Assembly (NCBI GenBank): GCA_013138735.1
Contig: WTCE01000026.1
Span: 123,386 to 187,385, forward strand
From: Crocinitomix sp.
GTDB lineage: Bacteria > Bacteroidota > Bacteroidia > Flavobacteriales_D > Crocinitomicaceae
Reading direction: 5' to 3'
DNA length: 64,000 bases
Under the pieces are notes generated by a model that saw only the letters and a program-made list of their open reading frames with translations, was not told where the DNA came from and did not search any database. The translations under genes were made by a program, and so were the position numbers. Of the stretch, positions 9,509-17,850 are shown piece after piece (position 1 is the first letter of the stretch; each line of letters opens with the position of its first letter).

Positions 9509-10079
9509 TTAGTAGTGAAAATCAAAACGGCCGTCAGTTATTTTCATTAGGGTATCGCTCTCGCAATATTCGCTGACTAAATTCAGATAAAATGTTCCGG
9601 CAATGATATTTTCTTCCTCGTTTAAGTAAGTAATAGTGAGTTCTCCTATGTCAAAATCCGGATATTCTCGATAATAATAATCGCATTTCTCACCCTTCCA
9701 GTTCACGTAACCTACCGACTTACCTTCATCATTGTATAAATAGTCATAAGTCCCAATACCATCAGTCACATATCCCACAACGTGTATATCATCAATTTCG
9801 CCATTTTCATTATTAAGATATCGGGTACTTTGTAATCCGAGCCTCTTAGTCGCCTCGTTAAAGCTTCCACTCACCGCTGGAATATCCCAATAATTATCTC
9901 CATCATTGGCAACATATAACTCCCCATCAATATAACAACCAAAAGTATTTAACCCTTGATGTGTTAAAGGAGGCATAACTGGTTCAGTTGGCTCGGGTTC
10001 AACAGGCGGTTTATTGCAGAAAAAAAAATCCAGCAAACAGAGTAAAAACAAGAATACTATAAAAGGATTTATTTTTCAT
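9509..10079 (-). pseudogene. Tandem lipoprotein family, copy 2 (frameshift at a T9 tract; possibly phase-variable)
   Basis: From the ATG at 10079 the reading is MKNKSFYSILVFTLFAGFFF then LQ and stop. Nine T on the coding strand (10020-10028) follow the Gly codon; with eight T the frame would continue CNKPPVEPEPTEPVMPP and run to the normal end at 9509. The downstream body is complete: NTFGCYIDGELYVAN, WDIPAVSGSFNEA, CDYYYRE, GTFYLNLV and MKITDGRFDFHY. The in-frame TTG at 10051 could open a body with a short hydrophobic N-terminus, but it lacks the basic start of a signal peptide. Slippage at the homopolymer would restore a normal lipoprotein, so an OFF state of a switchable gene is possible. 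Confidence 0.65.
10020..10028 (-). repeat. Homopolymer T9 (coding strand) in lipoprotein signal peptide
   Basis: Nine identical bases located exactly where the frame of copy 2 breaks. Loss of one base, or gain of two, restores the full lipoprotein. Confidence 0.8.
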
Positions 10080-10159
10080 ATTTTCATAACTTTGGGTGTT
10101 TGATAGTCAAATGTACGCATAATCAATTCCTCAACCTATAATAAAGATCAGGTTTCCAG

Positions 10160-10345
10160 CTACATAGCGCTAAAGAGCACTAACGCCACCAAACTTAAAT
10201 CCACATTCTCAAAAATAGCGTTCATTTTATTGACAAATGCTTGATAGGTTGAGTCAGGGGTATTTGTTGCTCGACCTGCTAATGGGGCGATCACTATTAT
10301 GCATACCAATAGCATGAGCAGCTTAAACGTTGCTTTGCGTTTCAT
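10160..10345 (-). CDS. Small secreted or membrane protein, unknown
   Basis: A 61-residue ORF starting MKRKATFKLLMLLVCIIVIA, a basic N-terminus plus a hydrophobic stretch typical of a signal peptide, followed by a short polar middle (NTPDSTYQAFVNKMNAIFEN) and a second hydrophobic end (VDLSLVALVLFSAM). I recognise no family. It lies between lipoprotein copies 2 and 3 on the same strand. The signal-like N-terminus and clean ATG argue for a real gene, but its size keeps confidence low. Confidence 0.4.
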   Translation of the reverse strand: MKRKATFKLLMLLVCIIVIAPLAGRATNTPDSTYQAFVNKMNAIFENVDLSLVALVLFSAM

Positions 10346-10418
10346 AAGTTTTGAGATTTAATTAATGAATAAAAGGAAATTAATTTGTACTAATTCTTAA
10401 GGTTATTTGGCGTCTCTT

Positions 10419-10991
10419 TTAATACCTATAGTCGAAACGCCCATCAGTAATTTTCATGGTTTTACTGTATTCACAGTCCTGATTGGTTAATGTCATGTAA
10501 AAAGTTCCAGCTATTATGTTTTCTTCTTGATCTAAATAAGTTATGGTAATTTCCCCTAAATTAGGAATGTCGAAATAATAATAATCACATACATTTTCTT
10601 CGTATAGGTTGCCATACCCCAGTGTTCCATCCTCCAAAAATTTATAATTATACTTACCTGTGTTAGTAATCTCTTCCACGAATATTCGAACATCATCAGA
10701 AGCATCTCCGTCTGGCAGTATCCCATGTCGATAACGGGTACCTTGAATTATAAAATCACCTGTATTTTCATCAAAACCACCACTAACTGGAGGTATAGCC
10801 CAAACAGATTCACCATCATTCGCCACAAATAACTCCCCATCAATATAGCAACCAAAGGTATTTAAACCTTCATGTGTCAATGGTGGCATTACAGGCCCAG
10901 TCGGCTCGGGTTCAACAGGTGGCTTTTTGCAGGAAAAAAGGCCAACAAATAAGATGAAAGCTAAGCAAGAATATAACGATTTATTTTTCAT
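10419..10991 (-). CDS. Tandem lipoprotein family, copy 3 (intact)
   Basis: A 190-residue lipoprotein with signal peptide MKNKSLYSCLAFILFVGLFS and lipobox Cys, then a Pro/Glu linker (KKPPVEPEPTGPVMPP). The mature body shares NTFGCYIDGELFVAN, W.IPPVSGGF, IQGTRY, CDYYYFD, EITITYLDQEENIIAGTFYM and ITDGRFDYRY with the other copies. The alternating pattern suggests an all-beta secreted fold like other DUF6252-like proteins; there is no catalytic motif. It serves as the reference for the broken copies because its frame is intact from ATG to stop. It is probably exported to the outer membrane; role unknown. Confidence 0.7.
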   Translation of the reverse strand: MKNKSLYSCLAFILFVGLFSCKKPPVEPEPTGPVMPPLTHEGLNTFGCYIDGELFVANDGESVWAIPPVSGGFDENTGDFIIQGTRYRHGILPDGDASDDVRIFVEEITNTGKYNYKFLEDGTLGYGNLYEENVCDYYYFDIPNLGEITITYLDQEENIIAGTFYMTLTNQDCEYSKTMKITDGRFDYRY

Positions 10992-11067
10992 AGTACTGGG
11001 CGTTTGTTTTATAAGCTTAAGTATAAATGATTGAAGTAATCATGATAAATGTCAGTTTTTCAAATGA

Positions 11068-11637
11068 TTAGTAGTGAAAATCAAAACGACCATCTGTGAT
11101 TTTCATAAGGGTATCATTCTCGCAATTTTCGTTGACTAAATTCATATAAAAAGTTCCAGCAATAATATTTTCTTCTTCATCTAAATAAGTAATGGCGAGT
11201 TGACCGTGATCAAAATCGCTTATAGTCCTAAAATAGTAATCACATCTATCTCCCCATAAATTTGTATAGCCGTCAGAACCATCTTCCTCATTAAAAGTGT
11301 AATTATAATTAGCGGTATTATCAGTAAGATATGCTCTAAAATCAATATGCTCACTTACATCATCTTCAACATTGGAATAACTCGAAGCTCGTATTATTAA
11401 TTTCTTCGTACCCTCATTAAAACTCCCGAGTATTGGGGGCAAATCCCAATGTGTCTCTGCACCACCAGCCACAAACAGCTCCCCATCAACATAACAACCA
11501 AAAGTATTTAACCCTTGATGCGTTAAAGGCGGCATTACTGGCTCAGTTGGCTCGGGTTCAACGGGTGGCTTTTTGCAAGCTGTTAATCCAGCTAGGAGGA
11601 AGAGAACAAAATAAAAATATGGAGTATTCTTTTTCAT
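11068..11637 (-). CDS. Tandem lipoprotein family, copy 4 (intact)
   Basis: A 189-residue lipoprotein. The ATG at 11637 is chosen over an upstream extension because it begins a proper signal peptide (MKKNTPYFYFVLFLLAGLTA) with Cys next. The linker KKPPVEPEPTEPVMPP and the body (NTFGCYVDGELFVAGG, WDLPPILGSFNEG, GDRCDYYFR, LAITYLDEEENIIAGTFYMN, MKITDGRFDFHY) match copies 1-3. The signal peptide itself is less like the others, so this may be the founder or the most diverged member. It is first in the direction of transcription. Function unknown. Confidence 0.7.
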   Translation of the reverse strand: MKKNTPYFYFVLFLLAGLTACKKPPVEPEPTEPVMPPLTHQGLNTFGCYVDGELFVAGGAETHWDLPPILGSFNEGTKKLIIRASSYSNVEDDVSEHIDFRAYLTDNTANYNYTFNEEDGSDGYTNLWGDRCDYYFRTISDFDHGQLAITYLDEEENIIAGTFYMNLVNENCENDTLMKITDGRFDFHY

Positions 11638-11713
11638 AAACTTGGGTTTCTTTCTCGCTAAGTTAAGGGGGATGAATTGATTCAACCATGACAACAGTCA
11701 GTTTTTCAACCAA

Positions 11714-11749
11714 TTAGAAATAAAAATCAAAACAACCGTCTGTGATGTT
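11714..11749 (-). pseudogene. 3' remnant of a fifth lipoprotein copy
   Basis: On the minus strand this reads NITDGCFDFYF followed by TAA, matching the family's C-terminal KITDGRFDFHY and stop. The downstream flank GTCAGTTTTTCAA also matches the flank after copy 4. Upstream of the fragment the similarity stops, so only the tail survives. Confidence 0.6.
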
Positions 11750-11802
11750 TATTATGTAGTAAGCGACGAAGCAATAGGCTAATGAAACAACGATTTCTAA
11801 AT

Positions 11803-13281
11803 CTAAGGAATTCGTGCTTTAATTATAGCAAGCAAGGCAGGATCTAACGCAGGGGTAATGTAGGGATCAAAGGCAAATTCGACTCCCTCATTAAACTCCA
11901 TTTCATGATCGATCAAAAAATCGTCCTTCCAATGCTTTAATTCGGTCACTCGTTCATTTACTAATGCAGTATCACTACTCGAAACTTGCCCAAAGAAAAC
12001 AGAAGTTACACCCCAACCAACACCTTTTATTAGCTCTGATTGGTCATAAGACGAATGCACAATTAGCGTTTGCAATTCTTGAGGGTGCGCACCAAATTTT
12101 TTCGAAAGCACCCATCCAGCTGCCATGTCTGCATTACCATTGGAGGGTTCAATGGTAAACACTATTATTCCCAGATAGATACTAAACCCGAGAAAAATCG
12201 TTGTAAATATTCTTTTAAATGGCAGAAAAGACAAGCCCCAGATTGTTATAAACGCTATTAATGGCATGATGTATGAAAAATGCCGGTAATTGACTTGGTT
12301 ACCAAAATTGTCGTTATCATAATAAAATGGACTAATTGCATAAAGCATTACAAATGACACAACCATGAGTATTTCAATCAGAAAGTGACTCGCATTTTCA
12401 ACGATTTTTTTCCTGAATAGAAAGCCAAGAATACCAAGACAGACGAAGCCCAGCCAAATATATTTAAACGCAAATAAAACATAGGGCGTGTTTTGAATAA
12501 CAACAGCCGACTCTGCCAAGGGATTGGTCCAAACTTTGTATAATCTGTGGTATGTTTCTGGATCTGACCATTGAAAATCTGCACCACGGATACTTCCTAA
12601 ATCCAGTTTTGTTAATTCAAAACCGTAATCGAAATTCATTCGAACAAGGTAATGCAAGAGCATGACTCCAATAAAACTTGCACAACCCAACATCCAATTT
12701 TTCCAAAGACCTTTCCTTACTAATGGAAGAATGAAAAAGGGAAGCAGCAAGATTACATTATTATAAGAAAACCAAACTGATAAACCGATAAAAACACCCA
12801 TCAAGATTAGATGCTTTTTATCATCTCTTTTAAGGTAAACCATATAGAGCAACAAGAATGGAAAAATATCGGAAATCGCGTGCAGACCAAAGTTAACGGT
12901 TGCCCAAGGAATCATTATTGGCACTGCAAAAATGGTCCATATTCCAAAGGCCCAAAATATAGTTGGATTCGTGATTTTTCTGACAATAATAAGCTGAAAA
13001 AAACGCGATAATAAATCCAGAATGAATGCTACAACTACCAACGAATTAAAGGAGGTAAACAACGCGACAAACCTACCTAAAATTGAAGTGATAATGGTTC
13101 CTCCTTCATGCGGATAATGAATTAAATGGGCATAAGACCATCCCCCATTTTCTACCAAGATTTCCATGGCAATGTGGTCGGGGGCAACGGTCCAAGGTTG
13201 ATAAATGATTCCGTAGATAAAACGCACGATACAGCCTAGAAACACAAGTGCACTCGTCTGTAGAATAATTCGCCTTTTCAT
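11803..13281 (-). CDS. Polytopic membrane protein, GT-C-like (unknown)
   Basis: A 492-residue protein with roughly ten hydrophobic segments, for example FGLHAISDIFPFLLLYMVYL, LILMGVFIGLSVWF and FLIEILMVVSFVMLYAISPF, and a soluble C-terminal region of about 110 residues. The layout (first membrane helix, a long first outer loop with acidic residues in VAPDHIAMEIL, many helices, soluble tail) resembles GT-C glycosyltransferases that use polyprenyl-phosphate sugars, but I see no definitive motif. It stands upstream of the lipoprotein family on the same strand with a 55-nt gap to the remnant. Glycosyltransferase function is an inference from topology only. Confidence 0.6.
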   Translation of the reverse strand: MKRRIILQTSALVFLGCIVRFIYGIIYQPWTVAPDHIAMEILVENGGWSYAHLIHYPHEGGTIITSILGRFVALFTSFNSLVVVAFILDLLSRFFQLIIVRKITNPTIFWAFGIWTIFAVPIMIPWATVNFGLHAISDIFPFLLLYMVYLKRDDKKHLILMGVFIGLSVWFSYNNVILLLPFFILPLVRKGLWKNWMLGCASFIGVMLLHYLVRMNFDYGFELTKLDLGSIRGADFQWSDPETYHRLYKVWTNPLAESAVVIQNTPYVLFAFKYIWLGFVCLGILGFLFRKKIVENASHFLIEILMVVSFVMLYAISPFYYDNDNFGNQVNYRHFSYIMPLIAFITIWGLSFLPFKRIFTTIFLGFSIYLGIIVFTIEPSNGNADMAAGWVLSKKFGAHPQELQTLIVHSSYDQSELIKGVGWGVTSVFFGQVSSSDTALVNERVTELKHWKDDFLIDHEMEFNEGVEFAFDPYITPALDPALLAIIKARIP

Positions 13282-13307
13282 ATTGAATCAAAATGTAAAG
13301 TACAAAA

Positions 13308-13352
13308 AATCCCGCAAGTGCATTTCGAGAGCCTCAATGTACTTGCGGGATT
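13308..13352 (-). terminator. Terminator of the sdh operon; member of a conserved-loop hairpin family
   Basis: Bases 13308-13324 pair with 13336-13352 over 17 bp (one G-U) around the 11-nt loop TCGAGAGCCTC. Read on the minus strand the stem is followed by TTTTT, a good Rho-independent terminator 25 nt after the sdhB stop. The same loop occurs at 20736-20760 and 41121-41147 with different stems. Confidence 0.85.
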
Positions 13353-13376
13353 ATATAAATCTATTATTGGTTATTT

Positions 13377-14144
13377 CTACGCCTCTCTTGTAATTGAAGC
13401 TTTCAAATACTCACTATTCATTCTAGCAATGTTTTCTAAAGAAATCCCTTTAGGACATTCAACCTCGCAAGCACCAGTATTGGTACAGTTACCAAATCCT
13501 TCTTTATCCATTTGCTCAACCATGTTTAAAACACGATCCTTTCCTTCAATTTTACCTTGAGGTAATAATGAGAATTGCGCCACCTTAGCCGAAACATAAA
13601 GCATAGCAGAAGCATTTTTACAACTTGCAACACATGCCCCACAACCAATACAAGTTGCAGCGTCAAACGCTTTGTCTGCATCAGCCTTTGGAATTGGTAA
13701 ATTATTAGCGTCCTGCGTATTACCAGATGTATTTACAGATACAAATCCACCAGCATGTTGAATGCGATCAAATGCTGTTCTATCAATGATTAAATCTTTA
13801 ATTACTGGAAATGCTTTCGCTCTAAACGGCTCAATAAAGATAGTGTCACCATCTTTAAACCTGCGCATGTGCAATTGGCAGGTTGTTATACCTCTATCAG
13901 GTCCGTGCGCCTCACCATTTATGTGCAATGAACACATCCCGCAAATTCCTTCACGACAATCATGATCAAATGCAACAGGCTCTTGCCCTTCATTGACCAA
14001 TTGTTCATTTAAAACATCCATCATTTCTAAGAAAGACATGTGCTCAGAAATATCTGTCACTTTATACGTCTCCATTTTACCTTTTGAAGTCGCGTTTTTC
14101 TGACGCCAAATCTTCAATGTTAAGTTCATTCCTTTTTCAGACAT
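13377..14144 (-). CDS. sdhB: Succinate dehydrogenase / fumarate reductase iron-sulfur subunit
   Basis: Electron-transfer subunit of complex II, moving electrons from SdhA to the haem subunit. The N-terminal ferredoxin domain binds a 2Fe-2S cluster with C63, C68, C71 (CREGICGMC) and C89. The C-terminal domain has [15 protein letters not shown] for 4Fe-4S, and [15 protein letters not shown] for the 3Fe-4S cluster and its partner Cys. At 255 aa it is normal for the type-B family. The Met at residue 6 ([10 protein letters not shown]) may be the true start. It is separated from sdhA by two foreign-looking genes (14150-15798) and begins only 5 nt after the second of them, so it still seems to be co-transcribed. 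A strong terminator follows. Confidence 0.96.
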   Translation of the reverse strand: MSEKGMNLTLKIWRQKNATSKGKMETYKVTDISEHMSFLEMMDVLNEQLVNEGQEPVAFDHDCREGICGMCSLHINGEAHGPDRGITTCQLHMRRFKDGDTIFIEPFRAKAFPVIKDLIIDRTAFDRIQHAGGFVSVNTSGNTQDANNLPIPKADADKAFDAATCIGCGACVASCKNASAMLYVSAKVAQFSLLPQGKIEGKDRVLNMVEQMDKEGFGNCTNTGACEVECPKGISLENIARMNSEYLKASITREA

Positions 14145-14149
14145 GTTTT

Positions 14150-14605
14150 TTATATTACTTCAACAATTTGATGCTGTTTAATTATTATTTCTTTCTTCGT
14201 TTTCCTAACAAGGTCTTTATAAGCTCTTGTTCTGTATGTTAACTCTGGTTTAGGAAATCGTGAGACAACTAGCCGGGCTTTTTTTTCAAAACCTTTAAAA
14301 CACTTCTGGGTGTCTTCTAACGTTGCAAGCAATTGCTCTATCCCTTTATTAACGTCTGTACCTTTTAATTCAATAAAATAAATAGTCTTTACTTTCTCAT
14401 TTTCGATTTTAAGACCAAAATCACATTTTGTATCAATAGCGTTGCCTTGATAAACATCCTTCTCAAAGTTTAATGCGTAGTAAGTCCCTCTCGATTTGTT
14501 CTCTAAAATGAACTTACTTTTCCCGCTTCCTCTTGACTTATCAACTAGTGTCATTTTTGGATTGCTGGATTCTTTCTGATATGTTTTAATTCTTTTACAA
14601 ATCAT
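14150..14605 (-). CDS. Putative PD-(D/E)XK-type nuclease partner of the AAA ATPase
   Basis: A 151-residue basic protein. Its centre reads KCDFGL, a spacer, then YFIELKG, giving D62-X16-E79-X-K81, the metal-binding pattern of PD-(D/E)XK nucleases. A helix with Q91 ([10 protein letters not shown]) follows, as in several families of this fold. The N-terminal third is basic and polar and could bind DNA or RNA. The start ATG overlaps the ATPase stop (ATGA, 14602-14605), a mark of translational coupling. It sits between sdhA and sdhB, where flavobacteria have no gene. I do not recognise a named family. Nuclease activity is inferred from the motif; a role with the ATPase in anti-phage defence is inferred from gene pairing. 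Confidence 0.6.
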   Translation of the reverse strand: MICKRIKTYQKESSNPKMTLVDKSRGSGKSKFILENKSRGTYYALNFEKDVYQGNAIDTKCDFGLKIENEKVKTIYFIELKGTDVNKGIEQLLATLEDTQKCFKGFEKKARLVVSRFPKPELTYRTRAYKDLVRKTKKEIIIKQHQIVEVI

Positions 14606-15798
14606 TCAGCCTCCGTATTATTTTCAGTTTTCAACTCAATATCTAATAATTGATCGAAAACATTATTCACAATTTTTGATACACTATCAATATATTCTTT
14701 GTTGATCAAGGATTCTTTACGATCCATAAGATCGATTGCCGTTTCTCCTAGATAGTAAACGCTAATATCATCCTGATTAATCCAATATTTCTTATCTACA
14801 ATAGCATTAACTTCTTCATTGTATTTCCCCTCTTCCGTATTGCCCAACCTATCGGCATACATTAAATTCTCCAATGAAGTTAAAATATATGGGCTATGTG
14901 TTGTTAAAACCATTGAATGTCCAAATTCTTTAATGGTACTGGACAAATATTCTATTAATGCTTTTTGAGTTTCTGGAAAAAGATTTTGTTCAGGTTCTTC
15001 TACTAAAAATGTTCTTCTACGCCTTACAATGGTGCTGTAATACTTTATGGCCAAAGCAATTGGGGTTACAGATTTAAAACCACTCGCCGCTTGCTTAAAG
15101 GGGTGAACCACACCTTTGTGTTTGAAAAAACCTTGTCCGTTATCAAAGAAATAACTTATTCCAAGTGGCTCAATCTCTACTTCTTCTTTAAAACCTTTAC
15201 TTACTTTATCTAATAATGCAAATTGATTAAATAAGGAATCTGACAAGTTATGAATGGAGGATTTACCAAGAGAAAAAATTGATTGCAATCCTCGTTCAGT
15301 AGGGAAATAAAAAGGGTTATCCATTACCTTTTTCACATGTCCTGTCAAAAAGTTATGTGGAATCCCACCCCAATACAATGCGGAATCTAATTTATTCTTT
15401 GGAATCAAACTATAAAACCCATCAATTAAACTTTTAAATCTATCTGATTTAGGACTCAAATTGGGAATTAAAGCGCCAATTGTTTCACCAAATAAATCGA
15501 AGTCAAACACCTTGAAACTTACAAAGTAATCATCATTTTCATAATTTATCTGTGTTTTTCTGTTGGCAAAACCTTTAATATCCCAGTCATCCAGAGCTGT
15601 ACTAACACTGTCAAGTCCCTTTCCTTTAGATAGATCAGAACCCTCTACCAAATAAGAAAAATACCTACAAATCGCCAATACCTTTAGTATCGTAGATTTC
15701 CCACTTGCCGAAGGCCCAATCAACACAGACATTTTACCCAACTCTAAATCAACCGATTTAATTGGCCCAAAATTCTTTATGATTAGTCTTTCCTTCAC
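14602..15798 (-). CDS. AAA ATPase of the AAA_15/AAA_21 (OLD-like) type, no TOPRIM
   Basis: A 398-residue SMC/ABC-like ATPase starting at GTG. It opens with the RecF/OLD-style KERLIIKNFGPIKSVDLELG, then Walker A GPSASGKST (28-36). A YFPTERG motif (164-170), common in this ATPase group, precedes an ABC-signature-like ASGFKS (238-243), Walker B TFLVEEPEQNLFP (E267/E268) and the switch His in LTTHSPYIL (H301). The protein ends about 95 residues later without a TOPRIM domain, unlike OLD or GajA nucleases. It lies 26 nt after the sdhA stop and overlaps the next gene by 4 nt. ATPases of this group work with separate nuclease effectors in defence systems such as Septu and PARIS. The pairing here appears different. 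Confidence 0.8.
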   Translation of the reverse strand: MKERLIIKNFGPIKSVDLELGKMSVLIGPSASGKSTILKVLAICRYFSYLVEGSDLSKGKGLDSVSTALDDWDIKGFANRKTQINYENDDYFVSFKVFDFDLFGETIGALIPNLSPKSDRFKSLIDGFYSLIPKNKLDSALYWGGIPHNFLTGHVKKVMDNPFYFPTERGLQSIFSLGKSSIHNLSDSLFNQFALLDKVSKGFKEEVEIEPLGISYFFDNGQGFFKHKGVVHPFKQAASGFKSVTPIALAIKYYSTIVRRRRTFLVEEPEQNLFPETQKALIEYLSSTIKEFGHSMVLTTHSPYILTSLENLMYADRLGNTEEGKYNEEVNAIVDKKYWINQDDISVYYLGETAIDLMDRKESLINKEYIDSVSKIVNNVFDQLLDIELKTENNTEAE

Positions 15799-15812
15799 TT
15801 GTTTTAATAAAA

Positions 15813-15824
15813 GTGGCGCGCCAC
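15813..15824. repeat. GC-rich 12-bp perfect palindrome at the sdhA/ATPase junction
   Basis: GTGGCGCGCCAC directly abuts the sdhA stop codon (15825-15827, minus strand) and is far richer in GC than its surroundings. It could be a footprint of the insertion event, a protein site, or a short hairpin between the two genes. Confidence 0.6.
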
Positions 15825-17840
15825 CTATTTATAAGATCTCGTTTTCAACTCAATATCTTTAAAGTCTAATTCTTCTTTGTGCAATTTAGATGTGCCAGGA
15901 TCTCCTGTCCATTCCCAAGCAGAAACATATTTATAGTTAACATCATCACGTTTTGCTTCTCCTTTTTGTTCGCCGTCTAATTCAACAGACTCTTCTCTAA
16001 AGTGACCACCACATGATTCATTTCTATCTAATGCATCTTTAGCGAATAATTCTCCTAATTCTAAGAAATCTGCAACGCGAATTGCTTTTTCCAATTCAGG
16101 ATTTAATTCATTTGCCTCACCAGGAATACGTAAATCTTTCCAGAACTCCGCTCTAATTTCACGAATCTTAATCTGTGCTTCTTCAAGCCCAGCTGCATTA
16201 CGTGCCATCCCAACATTATCCCACATCACTTTTCCTAATTGTTTATGGAAATGATCAACAGATTTTGTTCCTTTAATATTCATTAAGGTATCAATGATAC
16301 CGCGAACATCTTTTTCTGCAGCATCAAATTCAGGTGAATCAGTTGGAATTGGTCCTGTACGAATTTCATCCGCCAAGTAATCTCCCATTGTATATGGTAA
16401 TACGAAATAGCCGTCAGCCAAACCTTGCATTAAAGCAGATGCGCCTAGTCTATTTGCACCGTGATCTGAGAAGTTTGCCTCACCCGCAGCATAACAACCA
16501 GGAATTGTCGTCATCAAGTTATAATCAACCCAAATCCCGCCCATTGTATAATGTACCGCAGGGTAAATCATCATTGGTGTTTTGTATGGATTTTGATCTA
16601 CGATCTTCTCATACATTTGGAAAAGATTTCCGTATTTATCTTTGATAACCGCAGCTCCTAATTCTATAATTCTTTCGTTAGATGCATTGGGTTCATGACC
16701 CACAGTCGCCGCTTCTTTTCCATAACGTTGGATGGCCGCAGCAAAATCTAAGAATACTGCTTCGCCTGTTTGGTTTACACCATAACCAGCATCACATCTT
16801 TCTTTTGCAGCTCTTGAAGCCACATCACGCGGCACCAAGTTACCAAAAGCAGGATATCTTCTTTCTAAGTAATAATCTCTTTCTTCTTCGGATAATTCAA
16901 CTGGTTTTTTAGAACCATTTCGAATCGCTTCCACATCTTCTTTATTTTTAGGAACCCAAATTCTTCCGTCATTTCTTAATGACTCAGACATCAATGTTAA
17001 TTTCGATTGGTAATCACCTGAACGTGGAATACACGTTGGGTGAATTTGCGTATAACATGGATTTGCAAAGAAAGCTCCCTTTTTGTGAATCTTCCAAGCT
17101 GCCGTTACATTTGACCCCATTGCATTGGTCGATAAGAAAAATACATTTCCATAACCTCCTGTAGCAATTACAACTGCATGTGCCGAATGACGTTCAATTG
17201 AACCTGTAATTAAATTACGAGCAATAATTCCTCTCGCTTTACCTTCAACTACAACAACGTCCAACATTTCGTGGCGATTGTACATTTTAATTTTTCCTTT
17301 ACCAATTTGGCGATTCATTGCTGAATAAGCACCTAATAAAAGTTGTTGACCTGTTTGACCTTTTGCATAAAAGGTTCTTGAAACAAGTACACCACCGAAT
17401 GAACGATTATCTAATAATCCACCATATTCACGTGCAAAAGGAACACCCTGTGCTACACATTGATCTATAATATCAGCAGAAACCTCAGCTAAACGATAAA
17501 CATTTGCTTCACGTCCACGATAATCGCCACCTTTTACGGTATCATAAAATAAACGATAGACAGAATCTCCATCATTCTGATAATTTTTTGCGGCATTGAT
17601 TCCTCCCTGGGCAGCAATTGAATGCGCTCTACGCGGTGAATCTTGAAAACAAAATGCTTTAACAGCATATCCCATTTCAGCCAACGAAGCAGCAGCAGAA
17701 CCACCAGCTAAGCCAGTTCCAACTACAATCACGTCTATTAAACGCTTATTGGCAGGATTTACAACATTGATATTGTTTTTATGGTTTGTCCATTTATCTT
17801 TAATTGGACCTTCAGGTATTTTTGCATCTAAAACTGACAT
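15825..17840 (-). CDS. sdhA: Succinate dehydrogenase / fumarate reductase flavoprotein subunit
   Basis: Catalytic subunit of complex II that oxidises succinate to fumarate (or the reverse) with covalent FAD, facing the cytoplasm. It has the FAD motif [19 protein letters not shown] (39-57), the flavin-linking His in [11 protein letters not shown] (about residue 73), the [10 protein letters not shown] active-site segment, and [25 protein letters not shown] sequence towards the C-terminal part. Its length of 671 aa and its ending ELKTRSYK are typical of Bacteroidota SdhA, so the C-terminus was not altered by the insertion that follows. It begins 10 nt after sdhC. sdhB would normally be next, but two other genes intervene. 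Confidence 0.97.
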   Translation of the reverse strand: MSVLDAKIPEGPIKDKWTNHKNNINVVNPANKRLIDVIVVGTGLAGGSAAASLAEMGYAVKAFCFQDSPRRAHSIAAQGGINAAKNYQNDGDSVYRLFYDTVKGGDYRGREANVYRLAEVSADIIDQCVAQGVPFAREYGGLLDNRSFGGVLVSRTFYAKGQTGQQLLLGAYSAMNRQIGKGKIKMYNRHEMLDVVVVEGKARGIIARNLITGSIERHSAHAVVIATGGYGNVFFLSTNAMGSNVTAAWKIHKKGAFFANPCYTQIHPTCIPRSGDYQSKLTLMSESLRNDGRIWVPKNKEDVEAIRNGSKKPVELSEEERDYYLERRYPAFGNLVPRDVASRAAKERCDAGYGVNQTGEAVFLDFAAAIQRYGKEAATVGHEPNASNERIIELGAAVIKDKYGNLFQMYEKIVDQNPYKTPMMIYPAVHYTMGGIWVDYNLMTTIPGCYAAGEANFSDHGANRLGASALMQGLADGYFVLPYTMGDYLADEIRTGPIPTDSPEFDAAEKDVRGIIDTLMNIKGTKSVDHFHKQLGKVMWDNVGMARNAAGLEEAQIKIREIRAEFWKDLRIPGEANELNPELEKAIRVADFLELGELFAKDALDRNESCGGHFREESVELDGEQKGEAKRDDVNYKYVSAWEWTGDPGTSKLHKEELDFKDIELKTRSYK

Positions 17841-17850
17841 CTATTCAATA

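Noticed and set aside
14602..15798. ATPase as an OLD-family nuclease or GajA (Gabija)
   Set aside because: The protein ends about 95 residues after the switch His, so there is no TOPRIM domain, and no UvrD-like gajB gene follows.
14150..15798. Known PARIS or Septu system
   Set aside because: The partner protein lacks HNH motifs (Septu) and is short with an ELK motif rather than the DUF4435 pattern of PARIS. Without a profile search this remains a judgement.
16334..17164. Plus-strand ORFs across sdhA
   Set aside because: Antisense shadows of a conserved gene; amino acid composition is unnatural (many Asn, His, Leu).
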